The notes under the pieces were generated by a model that saw nothing but the letters and a program-made list of their open reading frames with translations, was not told the origin of the DNA and made no database searches. From assembly GCA_902611475.1 (NCBI GenBank), contig CACLZW010000003.1:34453-98452 (forward strand): a stretch of 64,000 nucleotides of DNA, read 5' to 3'. This DNA comes from an uncultured Alphaproteobacteria bacterium (GTDB taxonomy: Bacteria > Pseudomonadota > Alphaproteobacteria > Rhodobacterales > Rhodobacteraceae). Positions 9,985 through 19,227 of this stretch are shown piece by piece. Each line of letters begins with the position of its first letter. Within the stretch, counting starts at the first letter, position 1. Made by a program: the position numbers and the translations under genes.

Positions 9985-10212
9985 TTAATCTTTAGTATTT
10001 AATTCTATTAATTTTTGGTCTTCATCGACCATTTCGCCTTCAACTACAAAAATAGAGACAACCGTACCAGAAACATTTGAAACAACGGGGATTTCCATTT
10101 TCATAGATTCAATAACTATTACGTCTTGACCAGATTCAACAACATCTCCAACTTTACAATTAATTTTCCAAATCGAACCTGATATTTCTGACAAAAGAAT
10201 AGCTCTTCCCAC
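9985..10212 (-). CDS. Stand-alone biotinyl/lipoyl-domain carrier protein
   Basis: A 75-residue protein that is just one biotin/lipoyl attachment domain. The modified lysine sits in ESMKMEIPV (about residue 38), the MKM context being typical of biotinylation. The start chosen is GTG at 10210-10212, because AGGGGGA at 10218-10224 lies six bases before it; a TTG five codons upstream would fall on this ribosome-binding site. It is 14 bases ahead of soeA on the same strand, so it heads the soe operon. Such carriers normally serve acetyl-, propionyl- or other acyl-CoA carboxylases, but no carboxylase or carboxyltransferase is nearby. Its role with a molybdoenzyme is unknown. Confidence 0.83.
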   Translation of the reverse strand: MGRAILLSEISGSIWKINCKVGDVVESGQDVIVIESMKMEIPVVSNVSGTVVSIFVVEGEMVDEDQKLIELNTKD

Positions 10213-10218
10213 AGTGAT

Positions 10219-10223
10219 CCCCC
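10219..10223 (-). promoter_or_regulatory. GGGGG-type ribosome-binding site deciding a GTG start
   Basis: Reading on the minus strand, GAGGGGGATCACT precedes GTG 10212. The run of five G can pair with the CCUCC of the 16S 3' end using one G-U wobble. It fixes the biotinyl-domain start downstream of the alternative TTG at 10227. Confidence 0.6.
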
Positions 10224-10313
10224 TCAATGAATAAATTACAACCTAACGTAATTAAAAAATATTTAAAAGATTTAAAAAAAATATTATCATAAAAATTGTA
10301 TTGGGAGAGTCAA

Positions 10314-11612
10314 ATGCAGACACCTTCTTTTAAAAATAAAATAAATCCTGGCAAGGCCCCAGAAAAAATCAGTGTTTTTTCAGAACCGACAGAACTAGCT
10401 CTGAAAGAATGGAATAATAAAGGCTTACAATTGCCGAACGTATCTATAATAAATTCATATAGAAAGGAGCAAGTCGTAACGCAATTAAAGAAGAACAGAG
10501 TGGATGCCATTTTGCTTTTTGACCCGTTAAATATTAGGTACGCAACTGGCACATCAAATATGCTTTTGTGGAATACACATAACCCTTTTAGATCCTGCTT
10601 AATTTTTGATGACGGCCACTGTATTCTTTGGGATTACCAAGAAAGTACGCATTATGTAGAATCCAATTATTTGTACATCGATGAAGTTAGAACTGGTGCA
10701 TCTATGTTTTATTTTGCAAAAGGTGATAATGTAAAGCCTGCCGCTGAAGACTTTTCTTATCAAGTAAGTCAATACTTCGAAAAAAAAAGAAAAAACAATA
10801 AGAAATTGGCGATAGATAAAATAATGCTCGATGGATTTAAAAGTCTAGAAAGTAGAGACTTTAAAATCGAAAATGGAGAAAAAATAATGGAGCATGCGCG
10901 ATCGATAAAATCTGCCGAAGAGATAAAAGCTATGAGATGCTCTATTTCGGCGTGTGAAACCTCAATACATGTTATGGAGAAAGAAACAAAGCCAGGAATG
11001 ACTGAAAATGATATCTGGTCAATTCTTCATTCGGAAAACATTAAAAGAGGTGGAGAGTGGATTGAAACTCGATTACTCTCGTCCGGTACCAAAACAAACC
11101 CCTGGTTTCAGGAATGTGGCTCTAGAATACTTCAGAATAATGAAATAGTGGCTTTTGATACTGATCTAGTTGGTTGTTACTCGATGTGCACTGATATTTC
11201 TAGAACATGGTGGATAGGAGACCAAGAGCCAACAAAGGAAATGAAACAAGATTATCAAGTAGCATTGGAACATATCCAAAAGAATGCTGAACTTGTTGCT
11301 CCTGGTGTTCACTTTAAAGATTTAACCTTTAAAGGACATCAACTTGATGATATGTATAAAAAACAACAATACAGTTGCAGGTTTCATGGTGTTGGGCTGT
11401 GCGACGAGTTCCCTCTGATAACATATCCAGAGGACTATGAAGAGGGTGCATTTGATTATGTCCTTCAACCAGGAATGACATTATGTGTAGAGGCATTAAT
11501 CAGCCGTGAAAACGGCGAATTTTCAATTAAGCTTGAAGACCAATTACTTGTAACAGATAGTGGATTTGAAAATCTTACCTCTTATCCATTCGATGAAAAG
11601 TTTCTAAATTAA
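10314..11612 (+). CDS. dddP: DMSP lyase DddP (M24-fold)
   Basis: A 432-residue member of the M24 metallopeptidase fold that cleaves dimethylsulfoniopropionate to dimethyl sulfide and acrylate in the cytoplasm. Recognised from DddP hallmarks: FDPLNIRYATGTSNM, LWNTHNPFR, ENIKRGGEWIETRLLSSG, NPWFQECG and RFHGVGLCDEFPL. Metal ligands Asp282, Asp284, Asp294, His358, Glu393 and Glu408 are all present and sit at a constant offset of 13 from those I recall for the Ruegeria lacuscaerulensis enzyme; the catalytic Asp maps to Asp364. ATG 10314 is chosen because GGGAG at 10303-10307 lies just before it; an in-frame TTG at 10296 has no such site. It is divergent from the biotinyl-soe operon. Confidence 0.96.
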   Translation: MQTPSFKNKINPGKAPEKISVFSEPTELALKEWNNKGLQLPNVSIINSYRKEQVVTQLKKNRVDAILLFDPLNIRYATGTSNMLLWNTHNPFRSCLIFDDGHCILWDYQESTHYVESNYLYIDEVRTGASMFYFAKGDNVKPAAEDFSYQVSQYFEKKRKNNKKLAIDKIMLDGFKSLESRDFKIENGEKIMEHARSIKSAEEIKAMRCSISACETSIHVMEKETKPGMTENDIWSILHSENIKRGGEWIETRLLSSGTKTNPWFQECGSRILQNNEIVAFDTDLVGCYSMCTDISRTWWIGDQEPTKEMKQDYQVALEHIQKNAELVAPGVHFKDLTFKGHQLDDMYKKQQYSCRFHGVGLCDEFPLITYPEDYEEGAFDYVLQPGMTLCVEALISRENGEFSIKLEDQLLVTDSGFENLTSYPFDEKFLN

Positions 11613-11618
11613 TCCTCT

Positions 11619-12704
11619 TTAAATTTTACCTTCTGTTAAAAACACAAGAGCAAACGAGTCCTTATTAATCCCGAAAAGTTGGTTTTCTGTGGCATATATC
11701 AAGGCTGCAATGCCTGCACCCCCGGAAGGGCTAGTTGTTATTCCAAAATCATTTATAAATTTCAGTTTTTTCTCGACATAATCATCTTTCAAGTGCATGA
11801 AGTAATTGGCTGTCTTTGAAAGCGAATAAAATGCTGACCAGGATGGCTCTTTGCAATCTAAACGCCCCATTGTTGACACTTGGCCTTCTGCAACACTTGG
11901 TTTTTCATTTTGTAAAGACACAAACAAGGTCTTTGCTTGACTAGGCTCAACAACAATTATCTGGGAATCTTGCCCTAAAAACTTTCGAAGGGATAACGCA
12001 ATGGCAGCCGCAAATCCACCAACTCCTGCCTGCAAAAAAACATGTGTTATTTGATTTGAATTATATGATGATAGTTGTTTGCGAACCTCTTCACCTATAA
12101 TCATGTATCCTTCCATAACATCAACGCCCGACTGGCAAGTTTCCCAAGTTGAGTCAGATAATAAAACATAATTATTATTACGTGCGTATTTTTCGGCTTC
12201 AACCATACTTGCTTCGTAGTTATCTCCTTTAAACTCGACATCTGCCCCTATGTTTTTAAGCTGGTCTGCAAAAGCTTTAGGTACGTTTTTTGAAAGAAAA
12301 ACAATCGCATTTGCACCGAATAATTTAGCTCCTACTGACATTGAAATACCATGGTTCCCGGCACTAGCTGTCACAAAAGTAACACCTCTCAACGTATTTC
12401 TTAAATTTTCTAATGAAACTTCGACTTTTGCGCCCAAGCGTGAATAAGCCATTTTTGCTATAGCATATGTTGCGCCTGTTGCTTTAAAGCTACCTAAGTT
12501 AAACCTTTTTCTTTCATCTTTTATAAGGACAGAGTTTAAACCAAGATTTTCTGCAAATGTCTTTTGGTCATAGAAGTCTGTCGGCATGTACTCTGGACAG
12601 AAATCTAAAAGCTTCAACAAAATATCTGTACTGTCATTCAAATCTTTTACATTGGAGGGCTTCTTTAAACCAATAGGAAAAAAAGGATTAGATATATAGT
12701 TCAC
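11619..12704 (-). CDS. PLP-dependent ammonia-lyase, diaminopropionate ammonia-lyase-like
   Basis: A 361-residue fold-type II pyridoxal-phosphate enzyme of the threonine dehydratase/tryptophan synthase beta group. The PLP lysine is in LGSFKATGATYA near residue 73, the substrate loop is TASAGNHG near residue 114, a glycine-rich phosphate loop is QAGVGGFAAA near residue 226, and SGGAGIAAL lies near the end. The arrangement resembles diaminopropionate ammonia-lyase (YgeX type), but the family also includes threonine and hydroxyaspartate dehydratases, so the substrate is open. It begins with GTG that overlaps the stop of the alpha/beta hydrolase gene by four bases (GTGA), so the pair is co-translated. 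It is convergent with dddP, six bases apart. Confidence 0.8.
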   Translation of the reverse strand: MNYISNPFFPIGLKKPSNVKDLNDSTDILLKLLDFCPEYMPTDFYDQKTFAENLGLNSVLIKDERKRFNLGSFKATGATYAIAKMAYSRLGAKVEVSLENLRNTLRGVTFVTASAGNHGISMSVGAKLFGANAIVFLSKNVPKAFADQLKNIGADVEFKGDNYEASMVEAEKYARNNNYVLLSDSTWETCQSGVDVMEGYMIIGEEVRKQLSSYNSNQITHVFLQAGVGGFAAAIALSLRKFLGQDSQIIVVEPSQAKTLFVSLQNEKPSVAEGQVSTMGRLDCKEPSWSAFYSLSKTANYFMHLKDDYVEKKLKFINDFGITTSPSGGAGIAALIYATENQLFGINKDSFALVFLTEGKI

Positions 12705-13489
12705 TTATTATTCTCTAAAAACTGCAAAAATATAGAGCCCACTTCATTTGGCTGCTCAACGCATGGCAGGTGTCCAGCCTTTTTTATTACTTTAAAAATA
12801 CTACCTCTAATTAAACTCGCAGCATTTTGAACAAGATTAATCGGAGTAGAGCCGTCTTCCTCCCCTACTATTACTAAAGTAGGCATATTAATTGTTTTGG
12901 CCTGTTCAGTTAGATCGCAGCGGGAAATAGCTTCACAACATCCAATATAACCAGATTTTGTTGTCCTTGTGAGCATTGATCTCCACATTTGTAATTCATC
13001 AGCACTATATTTTAAAAAATAAGTAGAAAACCATCGCGCCAAAATATCATCTGAAATTGCTTCTATCCCTCCTTCTTTGACACGCTTTATTCTTTCGGAC
13101 CACATCTGCTTTGAACCAATTTTTGGTGCTGTATCACATAAGATTAATTTATTACAAATATTTGGTCTTTGCTTAATGAATTCCAGGGCAATCAAGCCCC
13201 CTATTGATAGTCCTACCAGACAAATATTTTTAAGATTTAGATAATCAACTAAATTACTCACATCTTTTGCAAGGCATTCAATAGAAATGTCGTTTTTAAA
13301 ATTCGTTGACAATCCATGACCTCTTTTATCCATTCTGACAGTTCTAAAACGTCTTCCTAAAACATATAATAGTTTATCCCATACCCGAAAATCAGTTCCT
13401 AAAGAATTTAGAAAAACAATTGCAAAATCATCCTTGGGACCCCTGTCATCGAAATGAATATTTTCTAATCCTGATTTTAAACTTTGCAC
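12701..13489 (-). CDS. Alpha/beta hydrolase, 3-oxoadipate enol-lactonase-like
   Basis: A 262-residue cytosolic alpha/beta hydrolase. The nucleophile elbow GLSIGG near residue 95 (Ser 96), the MDKRGHGLS oxyanion-side motif near residue 54, the LVIVGEEDGSTP acid strand near residue 207, and the catalytic His in KAGHLPCVEQP near residue 240 complete the triad. The sequence most resembles PcaD-type lactonases and related ester hydrolases. It starts at GTG 13489 with AGGAGA about 12 bases upstream, a somewhat long gap. It forms a coupled pair with the diaminopropionate-lyase-like gene; the shared substrate is not apparent. The divergent neighbour is xsc, 95 bases away. Confidence 0.85.
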   Translation of the reverse strand: MQSLKSGLENIHFDDRGPKDDFAIVFLNSLGTDFRVWDKLLYVLGRRFRTVRMDKRGHGLSTNFKNDISIECLAKDVSNLVDYLNLKNICLVGLSIGGLIALEFIKQRPNICNKLILCDTAPKIGSKQMWSERIKRVKEGGIEAISDDILARWFSTYFLKYSADELQMWRSMLTRTTKSGYIGCCEAISRCDLTEQAKTINMPTLVIVGEEDGSTPINLVQNAASLIRGSIFKVIKKAGHLPCVEQPNEVGSIFLQFLENNK

Positions 13490-13584
13490 CTTTATTAAAT
13501 TCTCCTATAAATTAAGTACATGTTAGAATATTAAATTTAAATTTTTTAATCAATTTTATATTCCTCAAAAAAAAGGATATCGAT

Positions 13585-15360
13585 ATGACTAAGATGACCA
13601 CTGAAGAAGCCTTTGTAAAAGTATTACAAAAACATGGAATCGCTCATGCATTTGGAATTATTGGCTCTGCTATGATGCCTATTTCCGATTTATTTCCTTC
13701 AGCTGGTATTCAATTTTGGGACGCTGCTCATGAAGGTAACGCTGGAATGATGGCTGATGGTTACACAAGAGCAACCGGAGAAATGTCTATGATGGTAGCT
13801 CAAAACGGACCAGGTATCACAAACTTTGTTACTCCGGTGAAGACCGCTTATTGGAACCACACCCCTCTTCTTTTGGTAACTCCTCAGGCTGCTAATAAAA
13901 CAATAGGTCAAGGAGGTTTTCAAGAAGTTGAGCAAATGGCGCTATTCAAAGACATGGTGGCATATCAAGAAGAAGTAAGAGATCCTCAGAGAATAGCCGA
14001 GACTTTGAATAGAGTTATATCTAGAGCAAAAAAGGCATCTGCTCCCGCCCAAATAAATATTCCTAGGGATTTTTGGAACAAGGAAGTTGATATAGATATT
14101 CCGGAATTAATTGAATTTGAATTACCTGATGGAGGCGAGGACACCATAAAAACAGCTGCTAACCTGCTAGTAAATGCAAATTTTCCTGTAATCCTTAATG
14201 GAGCTGGAGTGGTATTAAGCGATGCAATAAATGACACTATACAATTAGCAGAAAGGTTACACGCACCGGTATGTACGGGTTACCAACATAATGATGCTTT
14301 TCCAGGCTCACATCCGTTTCATTGTGGACCTCTTGGATATAATGGATCGAAGGCTGCTATGGAAATAATAAAGAAAGCTGATGTTGTTTTGGCCGTTGGA
14401 ACGCGTCTAAACCCTTTTTCAACGTTACCTGGTTACGGCATCGACTATTGGCCAGAGAAAGCGAAAATAATCCAAATAGACTTAAATAGCGATCGTATAG
14501 GATTAACAAAAAAAGTGTCTTTGGGTATTGTTGGTGATGCAAAGAAGGTAGTTAAGAAAATTCTCACTTTTATGCCTGAAATAGCGATTGATGATAAAGT
14601 TAAAGAACGTACTGATTATATCTCGCAAACTAAGTCAAAGTGGGCTCAAGAACTAAGTTCTTTAGATCACGAAGACGACGACCCAGGAACTACTTGGAAT
14701 GAGAGAGCAAGAAAGAGAGATCCCGAAAAAATGTCGCCTCGAATGGCTTGGAGAGCTATTCAATCAGCATTGCCTAAAGATGCTATTATTTCATCAGACA
14801 TAGGGAATAATTGTGCAATAGGTAATGCATATCCTACTTTTGAAAAAGGGAGAAAGTATCTAGCTCCAGGTTTATTTGGGCCGTGCGGATATGGGTTGCC
14901 TTCAATCGTAGGCGCAAAAATTGGAGTGCCAAGTGTTCCTGTAGTTGGATTTGCAGGGGATGGCGCATTCGGAATTTCGGTAAATGAAATGACTTCTATT
15001 GGTAGGTCTGAATGGCCAGCTATAACTATGATAATCTTTAGAAATTATCAATGGGGAGCTGAAAAAAGAAACACTACGCTTTGGTTTAAAGACAATTTTG
15101 TAGGAACGGAATTAGACACCAAGGTATCTTACGCAAAAATGGCAGACGCTTGTGGCTTCATTGGAACAACTGCTAACTCTATGGAAGAATTAACATCTAT
15201 TTTAAAAGAAGCCATTAACCAACAAATGGAAAACAATAAAACTACATTCATTGAAGTGATGCTAAATCAAGAACTTGGAGAACCTTTTAGAAGAGATGCT
15301 ATGAAAGCCCCTGTTCCTGTTGCTGGAATATCAAAGGGTGATATGAAAGCAGTTGGCTAG
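13585..15360 (+). CDS. xsc: Sulfoacetaldehyde acetyltransferase Xsc
   Basis: A 591-residue thiamine-diphosphate enzyme that converts sulfoacetaldehyde and phosphate to acetyl phosphate and sulfite. The ThDP-activating Glu is Glu50 in AHEGNAGMMADGYTRATGE; the family-specific stretches NGPGITNFVTPVKTAYWNHTPL and NKTIGQGGFQEVEQM follow. The ThDP-binding GDG motif is at residues 458-460 in VVGFAGDGAFGIS, followed by FRNYQWGAEKRN. The length matches Xsc (about 590). ATG 13585 has AGGA seven bases upstream. pta follows 17 bases after the stop, the classic xsc-pta operon of taurine, isethionate or sulfoacetate breakdown. The enzyme that would make sulfoacetaldehyde is not in the window. Confidence 0.96.
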   Translation: MTKMTTEEAFVKVLQKHGIAHAFGIIGSAMMPISDLFPSAGIQFWDAAHEGNAGMMADGYTRATGEMSMMVAQNGPGITNFVTPVKTAYWNHTPLLLVTPQAANKTIGQGGFQEVEQMALFKDMVAYQEEVRDPQRIAETLNRVISRAKKASAPAQINIPRDFWNKEVDIDIPELIEFELPDGGEDTIKTAANLLVNANFPVILNGAGVVLSDAINDTIQLAERLHAPVCTGYQHNDAFPGSHPFHCGPLGYNGSKAAMEIIKKADVVLAVGTRLNPFSTLPGYGIDYWPEKAKIIQIDLNSDRIGLTKKVSLGIVGDAKKVVKKILTFMPEIAIDDKVKERTDYISQTKSKWAQELSSLDHEDDDPGTTWNERARKRDPEKMSPRMAWRAIQSALPKDAIISSDIGNNCAIGNAYPTFEKGRKYLAPGLFGPCGYGLPSIVGAKIGVPSVPVVGFAGDGAFGISVNEMTSIGRSEWPAITMIIFRNYQWGAEKRNTTLWFKDNFVGTELDTKVSYAKMADACGFIGTTANSMEELTSILKEAINQQMENNKTTFIEVMLNQELGEPFRRDAMKAPVPVAGISKGDMKAVG

Positions 15361-15377
15361 TTAATAGGATTAGAAAA

Positions 15378-16322
15378 TTGAGCCCAAGCTCTTTCATATT
15401 AGATCAATCAAAAGTATTTGCTCCAAAAAGCTTGCTAACAATGGCAAAAAACAGGGCAAAAGTAGCTAAAGTAGTAATCGCATTTTCTCATAGCAAGTCC
15501 GCTATTTCAGGCGCAAAACAAGCTTTTGATTTAAATTTGATTGAACCAATCTTTGTAGGCCCTAAAGATCAAATTGAAAAACAGGCTAGAGGTTTAAGCT
15601 GGGATATATCTTGTTTCAGAATAATAAATGAAACTGAAGAAGAAAAAGCTGGGGATATCAGTGCCCTTTTATGTGGGAACGGTGAAGCAGATATCCTTAT
15701 GAAGGGGGATTTGCATTCAGATACTTTCATGAAATCTGTAATTGCAAAAAAAAATAATCTGAGAACAAAAAACAAGATTGTTCACCAATTTTATATAACT
15801 AATGACGATATGAATACAGGAATTATGGTCTCAGATGCAGCAGTAAACATCAAACCTAGTGAGAAAACTCTAAAAACAGTGATTGAAACAATGGTTAAAA
15901 GTTTGAAAACACTGGGTATAAAAACCCCAAAAATTGCATTTTTATCTGCTAGTGAGATTGTTATGGAAAATATGGAGTCTACTATAATTGCTCATAACTT
16001 GAAGGAATGGGCCACAGAAAATATTAAAGAAGCATTGTTTTCTGGCCCTCTAGCTCTTGACCTTATAATTAGTAGAGATGCTGCAATTAAAAAAGGATTG
16101 GGGAATGACCCTGTTGCGGGCCAATCGAATGGGATCGTAGTACCAGAAATTGTATCTGGTAATACTCTTTACAAGTCACTTGTATATTTTGCTGGAGGGT
16201 GCGCTGCAGGTATCGTTCTAGGAGCTAAAGTACCTGTTCTACTCACAAGTCGGGCAGATCCACCGGAAGCAAGGCTTGCTTCTATAGCACTAGCCAGCAT
16301 TTTGAGTGATGACAGTGCCTAA
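15378..16322 (+). CDS. pta: Phosphate acetyltransferase Pta (Xsc-associated)
   Basis: A 314-residue short-form phosphate acetyl/butyryltransferase that moves the acetyl group of acetyl phosphate to CoA, completing carbon recovery from Xsc. Conserved patterns include ADILMKGDLHSDTFMK near residue 110, TNDDMNTGIMVSDAAVNIKP near residue 141, FSGPLALDLIIS near residue 220 and the C-terminal NILYKSLVYFAGG-like NTLYKSLVYFAGGCAAGIVLGAKVP. It starts with TTG at 15378, with AGGA eight bases before it; no better start is seen. It ends six bases before the convergent M16 protease stop. The form resembles the Pta fused or paired with xsc in roseobacters. Confidence 0.92.
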   Translation: MSPSSFILDQSKVFAPKSLLTMAKNRAKVAKVVIAFSHSKSAISGAKQAFDLNLIEPIFVGPKDQIEKQARGLSWDISCFRIINETEEEKAGDISALLCGNGEADILMKGDLHSDTFMKSVIAKKNNLRTKNKIVHQFYITNDDMNTGIMVSDAAVNIKPSEKTLKTVIETMVKSLKTLGIKTPKIAFLSASEIVMENMESTIIAHNLKEWATENIKEALFSGPLALDLIISRDAAIKKGLGNDPVAGQSNGIVVPEIVSGNTLYKSLVYFAGGCAAGIVLGAKVPVLLTSRADPPEARLASIALASILSDDSA

Positions 16323-16327
16323 CATGG

Positions 16328-19183
16328 CTAAACATTATGAATAGATAAACCAAGATCTTTAATCTCTTTTTCAAAATGCTTTCCGGAAATCACGGATCTC
16401 TTAGGTTCGCCAGTCAAATATTTGTTTGAAACTTCTACAAGCCTTTCAACTGAACAATTAATAACACGGCTCCTGAAAATTTTTCTTTTGGATTGGTCTA
16501 TTCCTCTTATATTTTGATTAAAATCCGCTCTTGCCTCTCCAGCGGGTGAGCCGGGTTTGTCAATCGAAGAGATAATGCCTAATATTCCTTCTTCCAATTT
16601 TTCTGAGTTTATAGATTTCAATGACCATTCAATAGATTCATTGAATGCGTTAAAAGTCTCCTTGCAATTTGGGTCTCGATATGAAAAAAATCTAAAAGAA
16701 CGAGATGCTGAGTCCTGCTGAGCACCTGATCCGTAAGCTCCTCCCTTTTCCCTTATTGCAGAGTGAAGAAATCCATTTCGTAAAACAGCTCCTAAGACAG
16801 TAAGTATCGGAGCATCTGGATGATCATAACCTACTGTTGGGAATGCCTGCGCACAAAAATTTACGTCCGATCCAGTAATCCACGCAATTTCCTCAGATTG
16901 CAAGTCTACACCATTTAGAACGTCTAAGGTTTCTAAACCGGTTTTGGTTGTGGTTTCCTTATCAAAATTTTGATTACTTGCGCTTATAACTACCTCTATT
17001 TTGGAAGCAGGATTAATGAAGCTCTTTAACTTTAAGAATGACTCGAGCAACATGTCCATTTTTATTTTTCCGTTTGAGTCTCGTAGCGTTTTGAGATTAT
17101 GTATAGACGACACGCCACCGACAAATTCTGACACAGCTCCAAACTTTGAGATTTGAGCTGACGCACCATTCATCGCTAGTATATGGCCACTCTGAGTAAT
17201 TGATTTTTCTTTTCCAGCAATTTCGAATTGTGTAAGTTCTTCCAATCTTTTTATTTCATCTAGTCGAAATCCATCAATGGTATCGTTCATTAAACTTTCA
17301 AGTTTCGAAAAGTTTTTTTTAAGAGCACTACCATGCAAACCAGCACTGAGGAGAAATTTATCACCTGAACTATCCGGAAGAACATTGAAACTTAATCCTA
17401 TACCACCAGTACTTAGAGACTGTTCTTTCTGAATTTTCTCATAATCTTTCTCTCCTACACCTACACTTGTCACAACATCTGAGAAAAAATTACTATATCT
17501 AAGATCATCCAAATTTGCTGATTGTAAGGAGAACACTTTTGTGGTGTAATCTATTCCATTCGTTCCAGCATGGTAAAGATATTTGATCTTATCGCCATCT
17601 TCTCGTTTGCAGCCAGTGGTATAAAATCTCTCTTTCTCAATATCATTAACTGTTACACAGGGAAGTAAACTAGGATCATCTTTTGAGTTCTGCCTTATTT
17701 CTAATTTTGTAGTAAGATCACGGATATTATCTTTCTGTGAATTTGATAAGGACCTATTTTTTTCAGAAAGTATCTTCTCAAGTTTCTCCATCTTATTTTT
17801 ATCGTAATCAGTGTTTGGAATCAATTGAAAGGTGACCCTGTGTTTATTTTTAATAAAGAATTTTTCAACAAGCCTCTCTAAATGATTAGGTTCTTCCAAT
17901 CTTCTCTTCAATTTTGACAGAGATCCTTCAAGATCAAGAACTTCTAATGGATTAGAGTCATGCAAAATTGAAGGCATTGTCCCGAGCAAAAGTTGCAAAC
18001 CATACGGCATACCACCTGATATCTCCCTTTGTGATATTTCTATTTGATGCAAGGACGCCTCTATCAAATCTTTCTCAACACCAGTTAGAACTAGATCCCT
18101 GAAAACATTTAAGACTAGCTCCTCAACATCTTTGTCTTTTCCTTTTTTAACTCCCTCTAAACCGGCTACGAAAGCCATTTGCTTCTGCTCCGTTTCCATA
18201 AAAGTTATGGGAGATGGCGCTTTTCCTAAATCAGTGCTCTCCAAAGCCTTTCTGAGTGGAGAAGAAGAATTATCAAGCAAAATGTTTTCTAACAAACAAG
18301 CTTCTAAATGATCAACAGGATCTTTCGTGGAGTCTAGCAACCAGGCAACCACGACATGATGGTTATTTTCGTCGTCAGGAAGTGGGTTGTAATATGCGTG
18401 GCTATATTGTTCGACTTCGAAGGCAGGCTCCGGATTTACCCTAAGATTATCAAGTTTTGGAGTGAACTTTTTTAATACTGAGTCCTCAATTTCTTGTTGC
18501 AGTTCACTTGCATCTACATTTCCATAGGAAAAAAACACAGCATTTGAAGGATGATAATACTTTTTGTGAAAGTTTTTTAGATCTGCGTAAGTCAGGTCAG
18601 GGATGAAATCAGGATCTCCACCAGAGTTAAATCCATAAGTAGTTGTGGGATAAAGTGACTTCGAAACCCCATGCCATAATTGCCTTGGAACGGAACTCAT
18701 AGCACCTTTCATCTCATTATATACAACTCCTTTAAGCGCAAGCTTTTCTTTATCGCCATCTTTAATTAATTCAAACCTATGGCCTTCTTGCATAAAGTCG
18801 AGCTCATCTATATTTGGAAAGAAGGCAGCGTCTAAATATACTGATAAAAGATTCCTATAATCCTTATCGTTCAGCGTTGCAAACGGGTAAGCAGTAATAT
18901 CTGGATAAGTCATTGCATTCATAAAAGTGCTTAATGAACGTCTAGTCATCATAAAAAATGGATCTCTTACTGGAAATTTTTCTGATCCACATAAGACCGT
19001 GTGCTCCAAAATATGAGCTATACCGCTGTGATCTTTAGGAATAGTCCTGAAAGCAACCGAAAAAGCCTTTTCTGTACTGTCACAATCTAAATGTAGATGG
19101 GTGCATCCAAATTTTGAATGTTTAAATACGTGAGCTTTTACCCTGAGCAATGGGATTTCTTTGGTATTTTGAATTTCGAACAT
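16328..19183 (-). CDS. M16C peptidase, presequence protease (PreP)-like
   Basis: A 951-residue zinc metallopeptidase of the M16C family. The inverted zinc motif HILEH is at residues 57-61 in GIAHILEHTVLCGSEKFPVRDPFF, a PreP/Cym1 signature, with the distal Glu in GVVYNEMKGAMSS near residue 138. Four M16 lobes with a coiled-coil hinge around residues 460-500 are expected and the length is normal. There is no signal peptide, so it probably degrades peptides in the cytoplasm, as bacterial PreP homologues do. The late R/Y pair of the family lies in REKGGAYGSGAQQDSASRSF. It is convergent with pta and divergent from alanine dehydrogenase, with the large inverted repeat between. Confidence 0.91.
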   Translation of the reverse strand: MFEIQNTKEIPLLRVKAHVFKHSKFGCTHLHLDCDSTEKAFSVAFRTIPKDHSGIAHILEHTVLCGSEKFPVRDPFFMMTRRSLSTFMNAMTYPDITAYPFATLNDKDYRNLLSVYLDAAFFPNIDELDFMQEGHRFELIKDGDKEKLALKGVVYNEMKGAMSSVPRQLWHGVSKSLYPTTTYGFNSGGDPDFIPDLTYADLKNFHKKYYHPSNAVFFSYGNVDASELQQEIEDSVLKKFTPKLDNLRVNPEPAFEVEQYSHAYYNPLPDDENNHHVVVAWLLDSTKDPVDHLEACLLENILLDNSSSPLRKALESTDLGKAPSPITFMETEQKQMAFVAGLEGVKKGKDKDVEELVLNVFRDLVLTGVEKDLIEASLHQIEISQREISGGMPYGLQLLLGTMPSILHDSNPLEVLDLEGSLSKLKRRLEEPNHLERLVEKFFIKNKHRVTFQLIPNTDYDKNKMEKLEKILSEKNRSLSNSQKDNIRDLTTKLEIRQNSKDDPSLLPCVTVNDIEKERFYTTGCKREDGDKIKYLYHAGTNGIDYTTKVFSLQSANLDDLRYSNFFSDVVTSVGVGEKDYEKIQKEQSLSTGGIGLSFNVLPDSSGDKFLLSAGLHGSALKKNFSKLESLMNDTIDGFRLDEIKRLEELTQFEIAGKEKSITQSGHILAMNGASAQISKFGAVSEFVGGVSSIHNLKTLRDSNGKIKMDMLLESFLKLKSFINPASKIEVVISASNQNFDKETTTKTGLETLDVLNGVDLQSEEIAWITGSDVNFCAQAFPTVGYDHPDAPILTVLGAVLRNGFLHSAIREKGGAYGSGAQQDSASRSFRFFSYRDPNCKETFNAFNESIEWSLKSINSEKLEEGILGIISSIDKPGSPAGEARADFNQNIRGIDQSKRKIFRSRVINCSVERLVEVSNKYLTGEPKRSVISGKHFEKEIKDLGLSIHNV

Positions 19184-19227
19184 GATTGGAAGATAATACC
19201 TTTGAATTCGAATACAAGCTAAATAAC

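Noticed and set aside
10296..11612. Xaa-Pro aminopeptidase for the M24-fold protein
   Set aside because: Its motifs and ligand spacing match DddP across the whole length.
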